In this document: positions 7,964 through 12,084 of the stretch, one piece after another | Numbering within the stretch: position 1 is the stretch's first letter | Layout: each line of letters begins with the position of its first letter | Source: Quisquiliibacterium sp. | GTDB taxonomy: Bacteria; Pseudomonadota; Gammaproteobacteria; Burkholderiales; Burkholderiaceae_E | DNA: 12,084 bases | Assembly: GCA_030830765.1 (NCBI GenBank) | Contig: JAURMJ010000192.1 | Location: 1-12,084, forward strand | Direction: 5' to 3' | Made by a program: the position numbers and the translations under genes | The notes under the pieces: model-generated | Told to the model about the DNA's origin: nothing | The model's database searches: none | The model's input: the letters and a program-made list of their open reading frames with translations, nothing else

Positions 7964-7992
7964 CGGTCATCATCGAAGCTCCTTGATGACCG
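7964..7992 (+). promoter_or_regulatory. Inverted repeat / hairpin in front of the amidohydrolase ribosome binding site
   Basis: CGGTCATCA (7964-7972) and TGATGACCG (7984-7992) are perfect 9-base complements around an 11-base centre; allowing one G-T pair, the arms extend to 7962 and 7994. The right arm ends 5 bases before the ribosome binding site AGGAG (7998-8002). It could be an operator, or an RNA hairpin that limits readthrough or translation initiation from the TRAP transcript. No U-tract follows. Confidence 0.5.
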
Positions 7993-8008
7993 GCAACAGG
8001 AGTGGTGA

Positions 8009-9691
8009 ATGTTCGATCTGGTAATTCGCGATGTGCTGCTGCTCGACGGAAGCGGCGCCCCGGGGCATGTCTCCAGCCTGGCCGTCAAGGACGGCATCGT
8101 CGCTGCCATCGGCGACAATCTGCCGGCAGGACAGCGCGAGATTAATGGCACCGGACTGGCCCTGATGCCGGGCATCATCGACGGACATACACACTATGAC
8201 GCCCAGCTGACCTGGGACCCGTTCGCCGATCCGTCGCCGCGCGTCGGAGTGACCACCACGGTCATCGGCAACTGCGGCTTCACCATTGCGCCGTGCCGCC
8301 CTGCTGATCGCGATCTGACAATGCGCAACCTGACGCAGGTTGAAGGCATGTCGCTGGACGCGCTGCGTGAGGGTATCTGCTGGGACTTTGAAAGCATCCC
8401 CGAATATCTGGACATGCTCGAGCGCAACGGGCTCGGGCTGAACGTCGCGGCCTTTGCCGGACATTCAGCAATCCGAACTTACGTGATGGGTGAGGCCAGC
8501 CATCAGCGCGCAGCCACCGACGATGAGATCCGCCAGATGGCCGACCTTGTACGTGAGGCCATGGCACGCGGTACCGTCGGATTCGCCACATCCACCAATG
8601 AGCCACACAATGGCTGGGGCGGTATCCCGATGCCGTCGCGACTGGCCGACGACCGCGAAATGAAGGCGCTGACCGCAGCGATGGGGGAGTCCGGCCGCGG
8701 CCTGTTCATGCTGACCAAGGGTCGCACGACTACGCTGCCGTTTCTGGAGGAGATTGCTGCCGAGAGTGGCCGCCCGGTACTGATTGCGGCACTGATGCAC
8801 AACAACCAGGCACCGGATGCGGTCTTCAATGAACTGGCAGCAATCAGCGCTGCGCGCGCCCGCGGACGCGAGCTGATCGCGCAGGTCTCTGCCTGCCCGC
8901 TGACAATGGATTTCACGCTGAAGTCGGCCTATGTCTTCGAGAGCATCCCAGCCTGGCGCTCGGCGATCAGCGCCGCGCCACAGACGCTGCGCGAACTCTT
9001 CTCGGATGCAGCCTTCCGTGAAGCGGTCAAGCGCGATCTGTCGGCCCAGCAGGGACGCGGCCTGTTCAACGGCGAATGGGAACTGATGAAGGTTGCGCAG
9101 GTCAGCAATCCGGACAACATCTCGCTGGAAGGCAGATCACTCGCCGAGCTTGCGGCCCAGGACGGACAGCACCCGTTGGACTGGATGCTGGATTTCGCAC
9201 TGAGCGAAGATCTGCAGACCTGGTTCGTCGGCCAGTTGCGCAATACCGACCCGCAGGCAGTCGGCAGACTGGTCGCCGACCCCGATACGCACGTATCACT
9301 GTCCGATGCCGGCGCGCACCTGACCTTCCTTTGCGATGCGGCTTTCGGGCTGCATGTGCTCGGCTATTGGGTCCGCGAGCAGCGTGCGCTGCCCCTTGAA
9401 CAGGCAGTCCGCAAGCTGACCGGACAACAGGCTGAAATCTTCGGGATCACCGATCGCGGCCTGCTGCGCGAGGGTCTGGCGGCCGATCTGCTGCTGTTCG
9501 ACCCCGCAAGCGTCGGACGTGGAAGAAATGAACGTCGCTTCGACCTGCCTGCCGGCGCAACACGCCTTGTGGCCTTCGGACAGGGTGTGCGGGGCGTCTG
9601 GGTCAACGGACAGCTGGTTGCAGACGAATCCGGCCTGCTGACCCAGGCTCCGCTGGCAGGCAAACTGCTGCGCGAATTCGCAGCCAGCTGA
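8009..9691 (+). CDS. D-aminoacylase-like amidohydrolase (N-acyl-D-amino-acid deacylase family)
   Basis: A cytosolic metal-dependent hydrolase of the amidohydrolase superfamily, expected to split an amide or N-acyl bond. It is 560 residues, long for D-aminoacylases (about 480-500). Visible features are the small beta-sandwich start (MFDLVIRDVLLLDGSG), the metal motif GIIDGHTHYDAQL (55-67, H60 and H62), GNCGFTIAPC (87-96) with C89 at the place of the metal-bridging cysteine of D-aminoacylase, GHSAIR (151-156), LSDAGAHLTF (431-440) with D433, and the terminal beta-sandwich ending ADLLLFDP (492-499). The two strand histidines that complete the second metal site in Alcaligenes D-aminoacylase seem absent (MLTKG at 234-238, IAALMHNN at 259-266). 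AGGAG lies 6 bases before the ATG. Its position behind the TRAP genes suggests that it hydrolyses the imported solute. The substrate is not known. Confidence 0.87.
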   Translation: MFDLVIRDVLLLDGSGAPGHVSSLAVKDGIVAAIGDNLPAGQREINGTGLALMPGIIDGHTHYDAQLTWDPFADPSPRVGVTTTVIGNCGFTIAPCRPADRDLTMRNLTQVEGMSLDALREGICWDFESIPEYLDMLERNGLGLNVAAFAGHSAIRTYVMGEASHQRAATDDEIRQMADLVREAMARGTVGFATSTNEPHNGWGGIPMPSRLADDREMKALTAAMGESGRGLFMLTKGRTTTLPFLEEIAAESGRPVLIAALMHNNQAPDAVFNELAAISAARARGRELIAQVSACPLTMDFTLKSAYVFESIPAWRSAISAAPQTLRELFSDAAFREAVKRDLSAQQGRGLFNGEWELMKVAQVSNPDNISLEGRSLAELAAQDGQHPLDWMLDFALSEDLQTWFVGQLRNTDPQAVGRLVADPDTHVSLSDAGAHLTFLCDAAFGLHVLGYWVREQRALPLEQAVRKLTGQQAEIFGITDRGLLREGLAADLLLFDPASVGRGRNERRFDLPAGATRLVAFGQGVRGVWVNGQLVADESGLLTQAPLAGKLLREFAAS

Positions 9692-9729
9692 CCATCCTGC
9701 CGGTTGATGATCAGCCCCCGATCGGACCT

Positions 9730-9757
9730 GCATCCGACTGCCAGACCAGTCGGATGC
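9730..9757 (+). promoter_or_regulatory. Perfect 11-bp inverted repeat upstream of eda
   Basis: GCATCCGACTG (9730-9740) and CAGTCGGATGC (9747-9757) are exact reverse complements around the 6-base loop CCAGAC. As RNA this is a stable stem; as DNA it is a good dyad for a dimeric regulator. It lies 38 bases after the amidohydrolase stop and 53 bases before the eda start. No T-run follows, so it is not a standard intrinsic terminator, although a transcript-end hairpin is possible. Confidence 0.6.
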
Positions 9758-9774
9758 GATCGAGCTGCTCGATC
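9758..9774. promoter_or_regulatory. Second palindrome GATCGAGC-T-GCTCGATC abutting the first
   Basis: An exact 8-bp dyad around one central base begins right after the preceding inverted repeat. With a 1-base centre it is more natural as a DNA operator than as an RNA hairpin. Five GATC tetramers fall between about 9706 and 9790. The two adjacent dyads suggest a real control region for eda. Confidence 0.5.
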
Positions 9775-9810
9775 AAGCGCACCTGATCGCCGTAAATTCG
9801 AACACCGCCG

Positions 9811-10455
9811 ATGCAATTCATTGAACAACTGAGGACCCGAATCATTCCTGTCATCGTCATCGACGATGCCGACGATGCGCTGCCGCTGGCGCGCACGCTG
9901 TTCGAGGCGGGTCTGACAACGCTGGAAATCACGCTGCGCACGCCGGCTGCCATCGAGAGCATCCGTCGCATTGCAGGCGAGATGCCGGAATTAAACCTGG
10001 GGGCCGGAACGCTGACCCGGGTCGAGGAGATCGATGCGGTGCAGGCAGCTGGCGCACGCTTTGCGCTCGCGCCGGGCTTTTCCGAGCGCGTGGTCAGCGC
10101 CGCCGCCCAAGCAGGTCTTGAATACGTCCCTGGGGTCATGACGCCATCCGAAGTCATGCGCGCGGCCGAGGCCGGCTGTCGCTGGCTCAAACTGTTCCCG
10201 GCTGAACAGAGCGGTGGCCCCAGCATGCTCAGGGCATTGGCCAGCCCGTTCTCGCAGATTCGGTTTTGTCCGACCGGCGGCATTGATGCCGGCAAGGCAC
10301 CTGCCTATCTGGCCATGCCGAACGTGTTTGCGATCGGCGGATCTTGGATGGTGCCTGCCCAGGCGCTGCGTGAGCGTCACTGGGAGGCAATCGGTGCATT
10401 GGCGCGTGAGGCTGTCGCACTGGCCGAAGCCAGTGCGATACCGACTCGCCAGTAA
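9811..10455 (+). CDS. eda: KDPG/KHG aldolase (2-keto-3-deoxy-6-phosphogluconate aldolase family)
   Basis: A class I aldolase that cleaves 2-keto-3-deoxy-6-phosphogluconate to pyruvate and glyceraldehyde 3-phosphate, ending the Entner-Doudoroff and hexuronate pathways; the E. coli enzyme also acts on 4-hydroxy-2-oxoglutarate. It is 214 residues, the normal length. K127 in WLKLFPAE is the expected Schiff-base lysine and E39 in TLEITLRT the expected catalytic acid; both sit six residues before their E. coli positions (K133, E45). R43, GAGT (64-67), PTGGI (154-158) and the phosphate-site IGGSW (175-179) are also present. An in-frame TAA at 9793-9795 rules out a longer N-terminus, and no Shine-Dalgarno sequence precedes the ATG. 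No 6-phosphogluconate dehydratase (edd) is in the window. The last 15 or so residues are variable. Its link to the upstream genes is uncertain. Confidence 0.94.
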   Translation: MQFIEQLRTRIIPVIVIDDADDALPLARTLFEAGLTTLEITLRTPAAIESIRRIAGEMPELNLGAGTLTRVEEIDAVQAAGARFALAPGFSERVVSAAAQAGLEYVPGVMTPSEVMRAAEAGCRWLKLFPAEQSGGPSMLRALASPFSQIRFCPTGGIDAGKAPAYLAMPNVFAIGGSWMVPAQALRERHWEAIGALAREAVALAEASAIPTRQ

Positions 10456-10465
10456 CCGCAAACCA

Positions 10466-10503
10466 GTCGCGAATCTGAATCGAGCCGAACTTCGAGACGC
10501 GAC
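10466..10503. other. Weak hairpin between the convergent eda and minE genes
   Basis: GTCGCG (10466-10471) and CGCGAC (10498-10503) are exact complements around 26 bases, with a further TCGA/TCGA pairing inside. It lies 10 bases after the eda stop and could protect the eda 3' end, but it has no T-run. Confidence 0.25.
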
Positions 10504-10572
10504 CCAAGCGGGAAGTCAGCGCGTCGACCGGATCATCACCTTATTGCAAGGAAGACCCAAGCCTTAGCGATG

Positions 10573-10586
10573 AAGGCCCGGGCCTT
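10573..10586. terminator. Palindrome AAGGCCCGGGCCTT between convergent genes, possible transcript-end structure
   Basis: This 14-bp perfect palindrome lies 25 bases past the minE stop and 117 bases past the eda stop. As RNA it could form a 5-bp stem with a CCGG loop. The nearby GCCTT at 10562-10566 can also pair with its left arm. It has no U-tract on either strand, so the terminator call is tentative. Confidence 0.25.
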
Positions 10587-10611
10587 GCTCAACCGATCAG
10601 GATCGAATCAA

Positions 10612-10887
10612 TCAGTTACGACTCGTTCCACCAGCCGCACGATCATGCAGGGCGACGCTGACCGAAAGCACTTCCATATCCCGCTCGCTGTCGAGCTCGA
10701 TGTTGATGTCTTCGGGTGCAATCGGTACGAAACGCGAGACCGCCTCAATCACGGCCTGCTTGATCTGCTGGACCAGCTCCGGATTGGAACTTCGGCTGCC
10801 CTCGCGCGCAATAACAACCTGCAGTCGTTCCTTGGCCAACGACGCGGACTTGGGCTTACGCCCGAAAATCAGATCGATCAGTGACAT
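10612..10887 (-). CDS. minE: Cell division topological specificity factor MinE
   Basis: MinE stimulates MinD ATPase and displaces MinC, producing the pole-to-pole oscillation that confines the Z-ring to midcell. It is 91 residues (E. coli 88). The N-terminal amphipathic membrane-targeting helix is MSLIDLIFGRK (1-11), the MinD-contacting segment AKERLQVVIARE (18-29), and the dimeric beta domain about 32-83 (PEDINIELDSERDMEVLSVSVAL). The final residues (DRAAGGTSRN) are a short variable tail. The ribosome binding site AAGGAG overlaps the minD stop codon and the genes are 9 bases apart, so minE is the last gene of minCDE and probably translated in step with minD. Confidence 0.96.
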   Translation of the reverse strand: MSLIDLIFGRKPKSASLAKERLQVVIAREGSRSSNPELVQQIKQAVIEAVSRFVPIAPEDINIELDSERDMEVLSVSVALHDRAAGGTSRN

Positions 10888-10896
10888 CGTGGCTCC

Positions 10897-11727
10897 TTAA
10901 GCGCTCTTGCCAGTGAAACTGCCCAGCAGGCGTTTGAGGAAACCCTGATCCTTTTCGTCGACAAAGCGCAAAGGGACCTCCTTGCCCAGGAAACGGTCGA
11001 TCGCGTCGAAATAGGCCTGCGCGACTTCGGTCTCACCTTCATGCACTGCCGGCACACCCGAATTCGAGGACTCGAGCACCTTCTGCGATTCGGGGATCAC
11101 ACCAATCAGCGGGATTTTCAGGATATCCAGAATGTCACCATGCGACAGCATTTCGCCATCGCGGACCCGGCGTGGCGAATAGCGAGTGATCAGCAACTGC
11201 TCGCTGACCGGCTCACCGCCCTCGCGCGCCCGCTTGGAGCGCGACTGGATAATGCCGATGATCCGGTCGGAATCCCGCACGGAAGACACCTCCGGGTTCA
11301 CCACGACGATCGCGTGGTCGGCAAAAGTCAGCGCCATGATCGCCCCGGTTTCGATACCGGCCGGCGAATCGCAGATGATGTAATCAAAGCCCATCTGCTT
11401 GAGCTCTTCGATGACCCGCCCGACACCTTCTTCGTTGAGTGCATTCTTGTCCCGGGTCTGGGAGGCGGCCAGGATATGCAGGTTCTCGGCGTGCTTATCG
11501 CGGATCAGCGCCTGCTTGAGCGATGCCTCGCCGTGAATCACATTGACGAAGTCGTAGACCACACGACGCTCGCAGCCCATCACCAGATCCAGGTTGCGCA
11601 GACCAACGTCAAAATCGATCACAACGACCTTCTTGCCACGTAACGCAAGGCCGGCCGCCAGATTGGCCGATGTGGTCGTCTTGCCGACGCCGCCTTTGCC
11701 TGAGGTCACTACGATCACTTCACTCAT
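10897..11727 (-). CDS. minD: Septum site-determining ATPase MinD
   Basis: A ParA/MinD-family ATPase that binds the inner membrane when ATP-bound, recruits MinC and is released by MinE. It is 276 residues (E. coli 270). The deviant Walker A motif is GKGGVGKT (10-17) with the signature K11 and K16; IDFDVGLRNLDLVMGCERR (37-55) contains the switch I aspartates D38 and D40; CDSPAGIETGA (119-129) is Walker B/switch II with D120. The C-terminal amphipathic membrane helix is GFLKRLLGSF (262-271), extended by a few residues beyond the E. coli end. GGAAG lies 6 bases before the ATG. minC ends 35 bases upstream and minE follows after 9 bases. Confidence 0.98.
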   Translation of the reverse strand: MSEVIVVTSGKGGVGKTTTSANLAAGLALRGKKVVVIDFDVGLRNLDLVMGCERRVVYDFVNVIHGEASLKQALIRDKHAENLHILAASQTRDKNALNEEGVGRVIEELKQMGFDYIICDSPAGIETGAIMALTFADHAIVVVNPEVSSVRDSDRIIGIIQSRSKRAREGGEPVSEQLLITRYSPRRVRDGEMLSHGDILDILKIPLIGVIPESQKVLESSNSGVPAVHEGETEVAQAYFDAIDRFLGKEVPLRFVDEKDQGFLKRLLGSFTGKSA

Positions 11728-11762
11728 CGATTTCTTCCGTCAGTTGAATCTTTTGCAGTGGA

Positions 11763-12084
11763 TCAGATTGCCTTGATGGCAAGACGGTCGGTCTCTCCAT
11801 CAAGAAGAATGCAGACCGGTCGCCCTCGGTCCCCGGCCGGCACACCGTCCTCGAACGTCCGGTAGACGCCAGCTACGGCCACCAGTTCTGCCGACAGGTC
11901 TCTGGCAAAGATCTTCGCGTCGCGCCGTCCGCGCGCCCCGGCGATGGCCCTGCCCTGAAGGGAACCGTAGACATGGACATTGCCATCCGCGATGACCTCG
12001 GCTCCGGGGGAAACCGGGCCGATGATGATCAGATCGGTGTCGCGCGCATAGACTTGCTGACCCGAGCGGATCGGCCGATCAATC
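11763..12084 (-). CDS. minC: Septum site-determining protein MinC, C-terminal part (start beyond the window)
   Basis: MinC inhibits FtsZ assembly away from midcell and is brought to the membrane by MinD. Reading the minus strand from 12083 gives 106 residues ending in KAI-TGA. These include [35 protein letters not shown] and [11 protein letters not shown], which are hallmarks of the beta-helical C-terminal domain that dimerises and binds MinD. MinC is usually about 230-250 residues, so the FtsZ-binding N-terminal domain, the gene start and the operon promoter lie outside the window. A charged insertion ([12 protein letters not shown]) follows the YRT motif. Confidence 0.94.
   Translation of the reverse strand, partial: IDRPIRSGQQVYARDTDLIIIGPVSPGAEVIADGNVHVYGSLQGRAIAGARGRRDAKIFARDLSAELVAVAGVYRTFEDGVPAGDRGRPVCILLDGETDRLAIKAI

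Noticed and set aside
11041..11643. A 200-residue plus-strand open frame opposite minD
   Set aside because: Shadow of the strongly conserved minD; no family features.

Overview
The window is GC-rich, densely coded bacterial DNA with strong G/C preference at third codon positions. The MinD, MinE and MinC sequences, the full-length phosphatidylserine decarboxylase and the tripartite TRAP transporter all look proteobacterial, most like a gamma- or betaproteobacterium. I cannot place it more precisely without a search. No tRNA, rRNA, CRISPR array, insertion sequence or phage gene is visible, and no gene-free stretch exceeds about 190 bases.

Layout, left to right. (a) 1-2140, minus strand: a short-chain dehydrogenase/reductase with a lysine/serine/alanine-rich tail, whose stop codon overlaps the start of an SdsA-type alkyl sulfatase that runs off the left edge. 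(b) 2262-3191, minus strand: phosphatidylserine decarboxylase (psd). (c) 3382-4932, plus strand: an acyl-CoA synthetase, divergent from psd. (d) 5069-7907, plus strand: a DctP-DctQ-DctM TRAP transporter behind its own likely promoter; the binding-protein gene dctP carries an in-frame TAA at codon 236 of an otherwise full-length gene. (e) 8009-9691, plus strand: a D-aminoacylase-like amidohydrolase. (f) 9811-10455, plus strand: a KDPG/KHG aldolase (eda). (g) 10612-12084, minus strand: the division-site operon minC-minD-minE, with minC cut by the right edge.

Working together (inference): the outer genes psd and minCDE are housekeeping, and the block between and beside them is catabolic. The sulfatase would release an alcohol that the dehydrogenase could oxidise. 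The acyl-CoA synthetase would feed a carboxylate into beta-oxidation. The TRAP transporter plus amidohydrolase look like uptake and hydrolysis of an anionic amide. Together they could handle anionic amphiphiles such as alkyl sulfates or N-acyl amino acids, but no substrate can be proven from sequence.

The main points for a second look are the nonsense codon in dctP, the histone-H1-like tail on the dehydrogenase, the altered metal-ligand motifs in the amidohydrolase, and the inverted repeats in front of dctP, the amidohydrolase and eda. I see no convincing evidence of a wholly new biological system.
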